Shown here: positions 17,977 to 25,216 of the stretch, one piece after another
Position numbering within the stretch: the stretch's first letter is position 1
How the letters are laid out: the number at the start of each line of letters is the position of its first letter
Virus record (IMG/VR): IMGVR_UViG_3300032893_000045
Span: 1-61,455 of that record
Direction: 5' to 3' (one strand)
From: a virus
DNA length: 61,455 nt
Made by a program: the position numbers and the translations under genes
Notes under the pieces: generated by a model
Seen by the model: only the letters and a program-made list of their open reading frames with translations
What the model was told of the DNA's origin: nothing
Database searches by the model: none

Positions 17977-17991
17977 TCGCACGCATGTCAA
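17977..17991 (-). promoter_or_regulatory. TTGACA-TGCGTGCGA motif, upstream of 17965
   Basis: Minus-strand TTGACA followed by TGCGTGCGA, shared with the elements at 36630, 49739 and 22840. The TTGA also supplies the stop codon of the recombinase gene. A normal -10 box would fall on the ATG of the next gene, so here it may act as an operator or drive near-leaderless transcription. Confidence 0.5.
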
Positions 17992-18728
17992 GCGTCCGGA
18001 GTCCCTTTCGGGAAGCGCGCTAAGATCCTCGAGACGCTGCGGGTATGCCACCTGGACCCGCGGCACCGCACGCCCTGCCCGTTCAACACCTTGGCAATCG
18101 TCGGCGCCCGCAGCCCGCGCGAGGCCAGGTTCTCGATGAGCGCCAGCGTCCGCGCCTCGGCCGGATCCGGCTCCGTCCGGTAGCGCATCCGCCCGTCGCC
18201 GTCGCGTCCGGCCTCGCGCTTGGCGGAGCCGAACGGCGCCTCACCGCCCGCGTACTCGCCCCGGCGCCGCTTCACCGCCGCGGCCAGCGCCGTCCGAATC
18301 CCGATCATCGTGCGCTCGTAGTCGGCGACCGCATCAAGCAGCCGGCGGACGAGCTGGGCCTCGGGCGTGTTGCCGTTCGAGACGCCATCGGCCGCCGTGA
18401 GCTCGCCGCCGTTCTCCTTCACCGTTTGCTCGACGGCAGCAACCGCTACCGCATCGGCGCGGATGAAACGGTCCCGCTTCCAGACCAGGAGCCGGCCGGC
18501 GCCGAGCTCGCGCAGGTCACGAATCGCGCGCAGCAGCCGCGGCCGTTTCTCGATCGGCGTCGCGCCGGACACGCGCTCGACGCGCCAGCGCACGATGCGG
18601 ACTCCCTGCGTTCTGGCCCACGCGGCAATCTCGGCGCGCTGACCCTTCGGCCCGAGGTCTTGCTTGTTCGTGCTGACGCGGACGTAGGCGACCGCCCGCG
18701 CCAGGTCACCAGGTTTGCAGCGCCTCAC
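17988..18728 (-). CDS. Serine site-specific recombinase (resolvase/invertase family), 246 aa
   Basis: GTG start overlapping the previous stop. The resolvase domain starts with A-V-A-Y-V-R-V-S19-T, where Ser19 is the expected nucleophile, then L-L-V-W-K-R-D-R-F and a long E helix. Residues about 155-246 resemble a short recombinase DNA-binding domain (T-I-A-K-V-L-N-G-Q-G-V-R, then W-H-T-R-S-V-S-R-I-L). It is far shorter than large serine integrases (450-600 residues), closer to resolvases or invertases. Imperfect 27-base repeats flank it and the neighbouring small gene. Confidence 0.88.
   Translation of the reverse strand: MRRCKPGDLARAVAYVRVSTNKQDLGPKGQRAEIAAWARTQGVRIVRWRVERVSGATPIEKRPRLLRAIRDLRELGAGRLLVWKRDRFIRADAVAVAAVEQTVKENGGELTAADGVSNGNTPEAQLVRRLLDAVADYERTMIGIRTALAAAVKRRRGEYAGGEAPFGSAKREAGRDGDGRMRYRTEPDPAEARTLALIENLASRGLRAPTIAKVLNGQGVRCRGSRWHTRSVSRILARFPKGTPDA
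17998..18024. repeat. Imperfect direct repeat flanking the recombinase, copy 1
   Basis: Begins GGAGTCCCTTTCGG and ends GCGnnAAG. It matches 18941-18967 at 14 of the first 14 bases and most of the rest, 943 bp apart. Copy 1 lies in the 3' end of the recombinase gene. Candidate crossover sites or remnants of a duplicated module. Confidence 0.6.
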
Positions 18729-18937
18729 CGCTCTATCGCGCGGCGGATGATCGTCGGTCGCGCCACCTCGTCTTCGCCCTCGCGCTCGCGCAACATGGAG
18801 CGCTTCTCAAGCTCGAAGTCCCCGCGCGCAACGAGGATGTTGAAGCTGCCGCGGACGTGGCCGCGAACGGTGGCGATGAATCCGGCGAGCGCCGCGCCGA
18901 CCAACAGCAACAGCCAGGCTCCGATCGTCTCGTTCAT
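18725..18937 (-). CDS. Small single-pass membrane protein, 70 aa
   Basis: ATG at 18937. Residues 5-24 (W-L-L-L-L-V-G-A-A-L-A-G-F-I) form one membrane segment, followed by a charged cytoplasmic-type tail rich in Arg and Glu. It is coupled to the recombinase start by a GTGA overlap. Role unknown. Confidence 0.75.
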   Translation of the reverse strand: MNETIGAWLLLLVGAALAGFIATVRGHVRGSFNILVARGDFELEKRSMLREREGEDEVARPTIIRRAIER

Positions 18938-18940
18938 TGT

Positions 18941-18967
18941 GGAGTCCCTTTCGGAAAGTGCGGCAAG
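18941..18967. repeat. Imperfect direct repeat flanking the recombinase, copy 2
   Basis: Begins GGAGTCCCTTTCGG. It lies in the 30-base gap before the 70-residue membrane gene, whose leader it forms on the minus strand. Confidence 0.6.
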
Positions 18968-19378
18968 TTAGGGGTTGCAGACTCGGCACGCCTTGAACGC
19001 CTCCTCCGTTTCGTGCTCCTGCGGATCGCAGGTCTTGGGCCGCTCGACCCGCTTCGCGTGGACCAGCAGCGCCAGGTAGAGCGCGGCCGGCTTTCGGCTG
19101 GCGACCAGATGCGCCAGCGTCCGCGCGGCCTCGGCTGTCAGGCTATCCGGCAGGAACTGCAACACCGGGTTCTCCTCGTCGGTCCACTCGCCGGCGAAGG
19201 CCTCGCAGACGTCCGCGTGCTGCTCCCGGTAGAGCTTCGAGCCGCCACCGCCGCGCCGGCCCTGGCGCCGCGCCGCGTCCAACCAGTCATCCAACGTCCG
19301 GTTGAACATCGTGTTGATGTCGGTCCACTCGCCGCCGACCTTCGCCTGTACGGCCTTGATCGCCTCCGTGTAGTCCAC
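18968..19378 (-). CDS. Hypothetical protein, 136 aa
   Basis: I chose GTG at 19378, eight bases after GGAGG, over two GTG codons that fall inside the ribosome site. The protein is acidic and helical in the middle (T-A-E-A-A-R-T-L-A-H-L-V) and ends with Cys residues including C-R-V-C. No family is recognised. It is part of the accessory operon. Confidence 0.75.
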   Translation of the reverse strand: MDYTEAIKAVQAKVGGEWTDINTMFNRTLDDWLDAARRQGRRGGGGSKLYREQHADVCEAFAGEWTDEENPVLQFLPDSLTAEAARTLAHLVASRKPAALYLALLVHAKRVERPKTCDPQEHETEEAFKACRVCNP

Positions 19379-19434
19379 GTTCACCACCTCCGACGGGCGG
19401 TCCTCCCGGGCCGCCCCCGCAGGCGCCGAACGGC

Positions 19435-20379
19435 CTACGCTTCGACCCTGCGCAACTCGGCCGGCAACGCCGCTTCCGGGCCGTACCAGCACCCGCCCGA
19501 CTTCGCCCAGCGGAACCCGGCCGCCTTCAACGCCGCGCGCACTTCCTCGACCGGCTTCGCGGGAAACACCACCTCGACGACGCCCGCGCGCCCGAGGCTT
19601 GACGCGCGCACCACGACACCTTCCGGGCGCGCGTCCAGGCCAACGCCGGCCAGTTCGGCGACCTTCACGGCCGTCGCCGCGGCTGCGCGCTCGATCCGGT
19701 CACACAGCGCGCCGACCTTCGCCGCCTGATTCGGCCGGTCGTTGCAGTCGGCGACAGAGTAAACGCCCGTCCCGCTGGCGACGACCACGCCGCCGCGCTC
19801 GACGTGCCAGGTGGCGCCGCGCGGATTCGCCTGGAACGTGGGCCACGGCTCGAGGTAGTGCTCGGTCTTCAGCAGGTGGCCGGCTCCGCTGCAACGGCGG
19901 CAGCGCTCGCGCCCGCGGAGCTCGGGCGGGTAGTCGTAGGTTTCGCCGTGGCCGCCGCCCCATCCTGAGCCGATGAACGGGATCGGCGACACGACGCCCG
20001 GCATCAGGGAAACCGCGCCCGTCCCCGCGTTGACCGAAGCGTGCCAGGCGCGCGGATCCTGCCGCGCCTTCTCGAGCGTCCATCCGTCCGGATCCGCCTG
20101 CGCGCCGTTGCAGCGCGGGCACACCTCGCCGGCCACGCGCCGCGTCATGGGGCAACCGCCCGAGCAACTCTTGACCGTGTACGGCGACACGTTGACGCAC
20201 ACCACGACGCCCGGCCGCTCCGGATGCGTGGCAATGCCGTCCCACGATTCCGGAGCGTAGTAGTCCGTCATCGGATCCGACTTGTCGTCGGTCCAGCCGA
20301 ACAGGGTCCAGCCGCGGCGCCGCAGCTCGGCACCGACCAGAGCTGTCCCCTCGCGCTTGTCCGTCCAATGCACCGCCAT
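19435..20379 (-). CDS. Zinc-ribbon protein with LPD29-like C-terminus, 314 aa
   Basis: ATG at 20379 follows GGAGGTGGTGAGC; an earlier in-frame start lacks this site. The middle has two CxxC pairs about 75 residues apart (C-P-R-C-N-G and C-R-R-C-S-G-A-G), giving a likely zinc site of the DnaJ-like type. The end, L-K-A-A-G-F-R-W then C-W-Y-G-P, resembles a module common in phage and plasmid polyvalent proteins (large polyvalent protein-associated domain 29). Such proteins are often anti-restriction or DNA-associated, but no direct role is visible here. Confidence 0.75.
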   Translation of the reverse strand: MAVHWTDKREGTALVGAELRRRGWTLFGWTDDKSDPMTDYYAPESWDGIATHPERPGVVVCVNVSPYTVKSCSGGCPMTRRVAGEVCPRCNGAQADPDGWTLEKARQDPRAWHASVNAGTGAVSLMPGVVSPIPFIGSGWGGGHGETYDYPPELRGRERCRRCSGAGHLLKTEHYLEPWPTFQANPRGATWHVERGGVVVASGTGVYSVADCNDRPNQAAKVGALCDRIERAAAATAVKVAELAGVGLDARPEGVVVRASSLGRAGVVEVVFPAKPVEEVRAALKAAGFRWAKSGGCWYGPEAALPAELRRVEA

Positions 20380-20381
20380 GC

Positions 20382-20489
20382 TCACCACCTCCGTCCGAAG
20401 AACACCGCCCACGCTTCGCGCGACGCCGGATCCGTCAGGATCACGAGCGCCGCGACCACGACCGCGCCCGACAGCCAGGCCGCCAGCAT
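20382..20489 (-). CDS. Tiny membrane peptide, 35 aa
   Basis: ATG at 20489 sits in a TGATG overlap with the stop of the gene at 20752. Residues 2-18 (L-A-A-W-L-S-G-A-V-V-V-A-A-L-V-I-L) are one membrane helix. Its 3' end lies on the ribosome site of the next gene, so translation is probably coupled. The tight fit on both sides supports a real gene despite the length. Confidence 0.6.
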   Translation of the reverse strand: MLAAWLSGAVVVAALVILTDPASREAWAVFFGRRW

Positions 20490-20752
20490 CACGAGATCAC
20501 CGTAACGCCCAGGCCGCGGCCGGCGCCCGAGCCCATGACCGCCACCATCGACGCCGCGAGCGGCACCGGACGGCCGCCCACGAGATAGACCGTCCCCGCC
20601 GGGATCAGAACCTCGTCGCCCTGACCCATGAAGGACGAAACCGGCTCCTCGGCGATCAGAAACGCGCCCGCCTCGTCGCGGTCCGCGCCGACCGTCGCCA
20701 GGTAGTTCAGCAGGACCGCCTCCGGTCCGATCCAGCCAGCACCCACGCTCAT
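20489..20752 (-). CDS. Hypothetical protein, 87 aa
   Basis: ATG at 20752 has AAGGGGG upstream. The protein is a compact beta-rich type with many Gly, Ala and Val and no membrane segment of full length. It begins after an 80-base gap from the gene at 21199. No family is recognised. Confidence 0.7.
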   Translation of the reverse strand: MSVGAGWIGPEAVLLNYLATVGADRDEAGAFLIAEEPVSSFMGQGDEVLIPAGTVYLVGGRPVPLAASMVAVMGSGAGRGLGVTVIS

Positions 20753-20833
20753 AACGTCCCCCTTCCAGCCGGCGCCCGCCGGCTCAGGTTGCCCGGCCCG
20801 ATGCGCGCAGCCGGGCGAACTGAACCGCCGAAC

Positions 20834-21199
20834 CTACGCCACGCCGTGCGCCCGCGCGCCGTCCTCCATCGCCGCGTGCAACGAAGCGAAGCGCCCGTCC
20901 TCGGCCGCGACGTCCAGGCGCCGGCGGTACTCGTCGAGGATCCAGACCTTCACGCGCTTGGCGTCCGCCGCGATGCCCTCGGCCGAGCGCAGGAAGTCGA
21001 AGAAGCGCCGCTCCGTCCCCGCCCCGAACGCCCGCGACGGGAAGGTCACATAGAATTCGCCCTCCGGCGAGCGCCAGATCGAGAAGCCGACGAGCTTCAT
21101 GCCGGCGAGCGGACCGGACTCCGACTCGAAGATGATCTCCGCCTCGCAGGCCAACCGCTCCGGACCATTCTCCCGTTCCACGAACATCACGCGCATCAT
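20834..21199 (-). CDS. Phage hypothetical protein with L-V-G-F-S-I-W and F-P-S-R motifs, 121 aa
   Basis: The first of two adjacent ATGs follows AGGA. The core L-A-G-M-K-L-V-G-F-S-I-W, then F-Y-V-T-F-P-S-R, recurs in many phage and integrated-element proteins, and the end is helical. The segment recalls SpoVG-type strands but is too short to call. Function unknown. Confidence 0.78.
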   Translation of the reverse strand: MMRVMFVERENGPERLACEAEIIFESESGPLAGMKLVGFSIWRSPEGEFYVTFPSRAFGAGTERRFFDFLRSAEGIAADAKRVKVWILDEYRRRLDVAAEDGRFASLHAAMEDGARAHGVA

Positions 21200-21279
21200 G
21201 TCCTGCCTTTCCGAGCCTTAGCGCCGGCTCAGGTCCGCCCGCGAACGGCCGCGCCGCTCGCGGGACACAACCTCAACCG

Positions 21280-21624
21280 CTACGCTCGCCGCCAGTCGCA
21301 CGCCGCCAGGACGCGCGGTCGTTCGCCCCGGCGCGCCAAGCCGACCCCCGCTAGGACGGAGCCGCAGTCCGAACACCGGAACCCGTCTTCGCCCGCTCGC
21401 GGGTCGCCGAGGTTCCGCGCCGCGAGGCTCCGGAGCGGATAGCCGGAACCGTGCGGACAGGCCGCCGCAGCGCCGCCCAGGTCGCCGGCCGCCAGGAGCC
21501 GGCGCGACTGCCGCAGCCGGCGCCCGTACTCGCGCCCGGCCGCCTCGAAGTCCGCTTGCTCTAGGTCGGCGTCCATCCGTTCGGCCTCGAGCGCTTCCGC
21601 GTCGAACCATCCCCCGCCGCTCAC
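21280..21624 (-). CDS. Small zinc-ribbon protein, 114 aa
   Basis: GTG at 21624 overlaps the upstream stop (GTGA), so the longer in-frame version is not used. C-P-H-G and, about 30 residues later, C-S-D-C-G form a likely zinc knuckle. The front is helical and acidic. It is one of several zinc-binding small proteins in this operon. Confidence 0.75.
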   Translation of the reverse strand: MSGGGWFDAEALEAERMDADLEQADFEAAGREYGRRLRQSRRLLAAGDLGGAAAACPHGSGYPLRSLAARNLGDPRAGEDGFRCSDCGSVLAGVGLARRGERPRVLAACDWRRA

Positions 21625-22013
21625 AGGACGATCCCGTTGAAAACGACGCCCTGCCACGACAGCCGCCAATGCGACGTCACGAGCCGCCCGCTCTCGTGGT
21701 ACGCGCGCCGATACGCCCGGAACAAGACCGCGAGCTTTTCCCGGCTCAGGTCGCGCCACCATCCCGACTCTGCCTCGGCCCGGAGCCCGACGTTGAGCGC
21801 CGCGATCCGCGGCAACTCACCGCGCGCGACCTGACAGCCCGTGTGTACGCAGTCCACCGGCCCCGCCCAGGTCGGGAACGCGCACGCGCAGCCGCAGCCG
21901 ATCAGCGCAAGCTGCTGTTTGTCGCCCTCGTCGAGCGCAAACCAATCCGACTCCGTGCCAGGAAACCAGCCGGCCGCGCGAATCCGATCGTTCATCGTTT
22001 CCCGTTCGCGCAT
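21621..22013 (-). CDS. Cys-containing hypothetical protein, 130 aa
   Basis: ATG at 22013 lies in a TGATG overlap and has GGAGG ten bases upstream. It has W-F-P-G-T-E-S-D-W-F-A-L-D-E, then C-G-C-A-C and two further Cys, consistent with metal binding. No known family. It is co-translated with its neighbours. Confidence 0.75.
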   Translation of the reverse strand: MRERETMNDRIRAAGWFPGTESDWFALDEGDKQQLALIGCGCACAFPTWAGPVDCVHTGCQVARGELPRIAALNVGLRAEAESGWWRDLSREKLAVLFRAYRRAYHESGRLVTSHWRLSWQGVVFNGIVL

Positions 22014-22228
22014 CAGAAGCAGCCCTCCTCGGCATCGGCGCAACGGTCGCACTGGTAGCCGCGCGCCTTGTCCGCCGCCGTCAGTCGGTTCGCCGCGCCG
22101 CACGTCGGGCACGGGTAGATCCGCGGATTCCGCCGCGTCGCGCGCCTGAGCGCCGAACGGCCGCCGGGATCCGCAAACGTCCGCACGCCAGGATCGAACG
22201 TGTTGCCGTAGTCGTATTGCCGCTCCAT
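22013..22228 (-). CDS. Zinc-ribbon protein, 71 aa
   Basis: ATG preceded by AGAGGGG. The second half is a classic two-knuckle ribbon, C-P-T-C and C-D-R-C separated by about 17 residues with R-G-Y-Q before the second. Role unknown; similar ribbons occur in phage transcription and translation modulators. Confidence 0.78.
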   Translation of the reverse strand: MERQYDYGNTFDPGVRTFADPGGRSALRRATRRNPRIYPCPTCGAANRLTAADKARGYQCDRCADAEEGCF

Positions 22229-22282
22229 GTCAGATCACCCCTCTGTTTTTCAACGACACCCAACGCCCCGAACCGTCGCCCG

Positions 22283-22552
22283 TTACCAGGTGGTCGAGCA
22301 CCTCGCCGGCATCGCCTCGATCCAACTGGAGAGCGCTTCCGCCAGCGCCGCCTGCGCTTCGTCTTCGTACACGTACACCGCGGCGCCGGCCGCAACGTGT
22401 CGCCCGGACTCGAGCGGCGCCGGCTCGTTCGCCTCGAGCAACCGCACCGCCTCATTCCAGGCATCGACCGGATGCCCGCAGCACTCCGGACGCATACAGC
22501 GGTCCGGGTCGCCCGTCCGGTGGTTGATCGCCGACAGCCGGGCGCCGCTCAC
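22283..22552 (-). CDS. Hypothetical protein, 89 aa
   Basis: GTG overlaps the stop of the first gene in this operon. It contains C-M-R-P-E-C-C-G-H-P-V-D-A-W-N-E-A and an acidic helix near the end. The Cys/His cluster may bind metal. No family is recognised. Confidence 0.7.
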   Translation of the reverse strand: MSGARLSAINHRTGDPDRCMRPECCGHPVDAWNEAVRLLEANEPAPLESGRHVAAGAAVYVYEDEAQAALAEALSSWIEAMPARCSTTW

Positions 22553-22785
22553 CGATCGCCCCGCTCGGCCTCATCCGCCATCTCCCGCGCGCAGCCGTCG
22601 CAGATCGTCTGCGTCCGCGACGCCGTGCCGCGCTCGCACTCGGAGCAAACGCCGCCGTCGTCGTCCTCGGCCACGCTCGCCGCACACTCGACCGCCGCCG
22701 ACCGAGAGAAAAACCCGCCCTCGACTAGACGGCCGCCAACGAACACGCCCCAGGTCCGACCCGTCCGCTTGACTTGAGCGGCCAT
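22549..22785 (-). CDS. Leader gene of the accessory operon, zinc-ribbon protein, 78 aa
   Basis: ATG at 22785 follows GGAGGTGAGC and lies about 35 bases after a good promoter (22827-22854), which rules out the long upstream in-frame extension. The first half is beta-rich (T-W-G-V-F-V-G-G-R-L-V) and the second half holds C-S-E-C-E-R-G and C-D-G-C-A, a zinc ribbon. First gene of the minus-strand operon that ends at 14765. Confidence 0.75.
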   Translation of the reverse strand: MAAQVKRTGRTWGVFVGGRLVEGGFFSRSAAVECAASVAEDDDGGVCSECERGTASRTQTICDGCAREMADEAERGDR

Positions 22786-22826
22786 GCTCACCTCCGATGG
22801 ACAGTCCACCGACATCACGGCAAGCG

Positions 22827-22854
22827 AATCTAGGCAAGCCCGCGCGCGTGTCAA
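22827..22854 (-). promoter_or_regulatory. Sigma-70-type promoter of the accessory operon
   Basis: On the minus strand TTGACA (22854-22849), 16-base spacer, TAGATT (22832-22827). Expected start near 22820, about 35 bases before the ATG at 22785 with its GGAGG site. The -35 box is followed by CGCGCGCGG, matching the motif seen at three other places. Confidence 0.72.
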
Positions 22855-23763
22855 TAGGCGCGCGGCAGAAACCCGCCAAACCTCTGAGCCATCGGCGAAT
22901 TCTCCCGCCGCTCCTGACTCGAGTCCGCGGCGCCGCTCGACCGCGGCTGTTACCGTTCGACACACGACCCAGGACACTAACCCTGCGGACTTCGTGTCCC
23001 CTGACGCGAACCCCCCCCGACTTCGTGTCAGGGGTCGCCGAACATTCCGAACGCCCAAGAAGGCCGCACAGCCCCGCGGCGCCTCGAGTCCGACCGCCAG
23101 GCCGTCGGCAGCTCGCCGAGCCCGAGCCCGCCCCGCCGCGGCAGCGCCAGGCGGATCCGCGCGCCCGGTCGCCGACCCTCGGAGCCGGCACACAGCCAGG
23201 TCAAAGAGAGCAGACTCCCCGGTCCTCTGTCCGTTCACGTCCGCCAGGCCGCGCCGGCGTCCAGATCTCAGACTCCGCCGCGCTCCTGCGCGACACCGCG
23301 CGGCCGTCCAGATCTCAGACAAACGCCCCGCCGCCGCGGCAGGACGCGAACGAACGCCCAGGCCACCGCTCCCGCCGGCGTCCGACGAAACGAGGATCGG
23401 GGCGCACACGCCGCGCCCGGCCGGCGAACGAACGCCCGCGCCGCGGCGCCTCGACCTCGGAGCTCGGCCCGGCCAGCGGGCAGGGATCCAGGCCACCCGG
23501 CCCGGCCCGGCGTCCGAAGGTGGACGGCGCGAACCCGCCGTCTAGTGGGGAGCCGCTACTGCTCAGCTACTTAGAGCAGCCGTCCCTCCTCCGCCGCCGC
23601 CTGACCGCCCGCCCCGCGCGCCCGCGCCGCGGCCCCGGGCCGGGGCATCGGTTCCCCGGCGGGGGGTCCGGACCTTTTCGCGCCCCCCCCCCACCCCTCA
23701 ATCGGGGCATCCGTTCAGTCAGGCGCGCGGAGGGGCAGGTTGAGGCGTGGGCGGGGAAGGTTC
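22855..23763. other. Repeat-rich non-coding region, candidate origin or control region
   Basis: About 900 bases between two minus-strand operons with no credible gene. It holds four pairs of short direct repeats: GACTTCGTGTC (22988, 23019), CGTCCAGATCTCAGAC (23258, 23305), GCGAACGAACGCCC (23346, 23424) and CGGGGCATCsGTTC (23641, 23703). There are also an inverted repeat CCCCTGAC/GTCAGGGG (22998/23027) and strong GC hairpins at 23639-23690. Open frames across it have random-looking composition. Iterons of an origin or operator sites are the best guess. Confidence 0.6.
23639..23690 (-). terminator. GC-rich hairpins after the first early operon
   Basis: GCCGGGG/CCCCGGC (23639-23645 with 23654-23660, 8-base loop) and, beside it, a G6/C9 pairing around GGTCCGGACC-TTTT. 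On the minus strand these lie just past the stop at 23764 and could end that transcript. There is no T-run on the minus-strand side, so intrinsic termination is uncertain. Confidence 0.4.
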
Positions 23764-24021
23764 TTAGAGGAGGGGTCCGAAGAACTCGTTGACGAGCATC
23801 TTCTTGACCAGGGCGTCGACGGTGATCCAGTCGAGTTTCGGCTCCTCGAGAGACCACTGGGGGACGGTTCCGACCTCGAGGTGCACGGCGCGGCGGAGGG
23901 CCGAGCGGCAGAAGGGGCAGGGGCCCGGTTGGGCGGGTTCGCCGATGAAGTGTGGGAGCGGCTCGCCGACGTGTCCGAGGGTGGCGCAGTCCTCCCACCA
24001 AGGGGTCGCGCGGGCTCTCAC
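23764..24021 (-). CDS. Hypothetical protein with CxxC, 85 aa
   Basis: GTG start with AGGAG upstream, overlapping the previous stop. It has C-P-F-C-R-S-A and a W-I-T-V-D-A-L-V-K-K-M-L end. Last gene of the long minus-strand operon. The family is not recognised. Confidence 0.72.
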   Translation of the reverse strand: MRARATPWWEDCATLGHVGEPLPHFIGEPAQPGPCPFCRSALRRAVHLEVGTVPQWSLEEPKLDWITVDALVKKMLVNEFFGPLL

Positions 24022-24335
24022 GGGAGGGTTTCTCCTGGGGCGATGGTGGGGGCGGTGCCGGATAGGAGGGCGTCGGCGAAGCTCTCAAGGAGGGCGTCGA
24101 CGCGCTCGTGGATGGGTGTGCGCGTGAGGCCGATCTTAAGCTGGCAGTAGGGGTAGCGGCCGTCGGGGCGCTGGCGGGCGTAGGCGTAGGCGACGTAGGC
24201 GGTGATGAAGGCGCGCTCGCGGGGACCGATCTGGAGGATCTCGTCGTCGCTGAGCCAGTGGACGTCGGCGAGTTCAGGGCGGCGCTCTTGGGCAGCCGCC
24301 AGGCGTTCGCGGAGGATGTCTCCGAAGTCGAGCAC
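24018..24335 (-). CDS. Hypothetical protein, 105 aa
   Basis: GTG at 24335 with GGAGG seven bases upstream and directly after the upstream TAG. The protein is helical with L-D-F-G-D-I-L-R-E-R-L and A-Y-V-A-Y-A-Y-A-R-Q-R. No catalytic motif. Coupled to both neighbours. Confidence 0.75.
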   Translation of the reverse strand: MLDFGDILRERLAAAQERRPELADVHWLSDDEILQIGPRERAFITAYVAYAYARQRPDGRYPYCQLKIGLTRTPIHERVDALLESFADALLSGTAPTIAPGETLP

Positions 24336-24875
24336 CTACGCCTCCTTGAGCTTGCCGGCTCTGGCGAGCAGGACGATGAGGTGGCAGACGGCGACGAGGG
24401 GGTGCGGGCCGCCGCCCCAGCGCGCGCACTCCGGGGGCCGGAGGTCGCCGCAGCCCTGCCACGCCTCCCACCATCCGGGTGTCCGGGGGTGTGGGGCAAC
24501 GGCGATGCCGTGCTTCTCGATCAGCGGGCCCGTGGCAGACCAGTCGTGCTCGTAGTCGCGCGGGTCGACGGTCAGGACCCGGGTGCCATCGTCGAAGGCG
24601 ATGCTGGCGCCGTCGAAGACCGCTCGGCGGGTGTCGTCGTCCAACGTCGGCGGCACGGTTCCGAGGTCGATCGACCAGGCCCCCGTGCCGTCCGGACGCA
24701 GGCCGCGGCGAGCGAGGGAGTCGGACGTGACCGGCGCGTGGGGGAAGTGCCAAGCGATCAGCTTCGAGCCCAGCGCCTCCGCCACCTGGACGTGGAGCGG
24801 CGTGGCACCTGTGTCACCGCCGGACTCGTCTCCTCGCGCCTTGGACCCGCCGGTGCCCCGCAAGGTCGGTGCCAT
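24336..24875 (-). CDS. Hypothetical protein, possible phage ABA-sandwich-like, 179 aa
   Basis: ATG at 24875 comes two bases after the upstream stop codon. The chain has V-A-E-A-L-G near the front, S-A-T-G-P-L-I-E-K-H, W-W-E-A-W and a C-terminal helix (V-A-V-C-H-L-I-V-L-L-A-R-A). That order recalls the small phage ABA-sandwich family, but with an insert, so the call is weak. Confidence 0.7.
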   Translation of the reverse strand: MAPTLRGTGGSKARGDESGGDTGATPLHVQVAEALGSKLIAWHFPHAPVTSDSLARRGLRPDGTGAWSIDLGTVPPTLDDDTRRAVFDGASIAFDDGTRVLTVDPRDYEHDWSATGPLIEKHGIAVAPHPRTPGWWEAWQGCGDLRPPECARWGGGPHPLVAVCHLIVLLARAGKLKEA

Positions 24876-24877
24876 TG

Positions 24878-25216
24878 CTACTTGCCTTCGAGGGCGATCG
24901 CTGCGGACGCCCACATCTTCGCCTCGCGGGCGCGGGAGATGGCGGTGGAGCGCTCGGGGCCCGGGGGCGCGTTCGTGACGATGGCGTGGAGGAACGCGGC
25001 GAGCGACGCCGAGAGGTTCGCGTGGCGGGCCACCTGGTCGCCTTCGGGCTTCTGGTACGTGGCGATGGTGGCGCAGGCGGACAGCAGCTCGGAGCCGGAG
25101 CAGGCGGTGGGGTTGAACTGGAGCGTCTGGAGCGCGCCGCGGCTGGCCGGCGGGATGCCGAGCGTCTTCGGCTGCTCGGTGGCGCCGAGCGGGTACTGGT
25201 CTTGTGGCGTGTTCAT
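24878..25216 (-). CDS. Acb2/Tad1-type hairpin protein, candidate cyclic-nucleotide sponge, 112 aa
   Basis: ATG at 25216 follows GAAGGAGAG. Residues 54-110 fit the Acb2/Tad1 hairpin pattern: Y54, P57, D60-Q61 and R64, a helix, then P-E-R-S-T-A-I-S-R-A-R-E-A-K and M-W-A-S-A-A-I-A, the run that ends most members (usually R-E-K-S-L-A and M-W-A-N-A-A-I-A). Acb2 proteins bind the cyclic nucleotide signals of CBASS and so block that defence; Tad1 does the same for Thoeris signals. The N-terminal 45 residues are extra. Its place in the early operon fits an anti-defence role, which remains an inference from sequence. Confidence 0.72.
   Translation of the reverse strand: MNTPQDQYPLGATEQPKTLGIPPASRGALQTLQFNPTACSGSELLSACATIATYQKPEGDQVARHANLSASLAAFLHAIVTNAPPGPERSTAISRAREAKMWASAAIALEGK

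Noticed and set aside
22797-23792. Open frames of 250-330 codons across the repeat-rich region, on both strands
   Set aside because: Arg/Pro-rich random composition. A good promoter and ribosome site point to the short gene at 22549-22785 instead.
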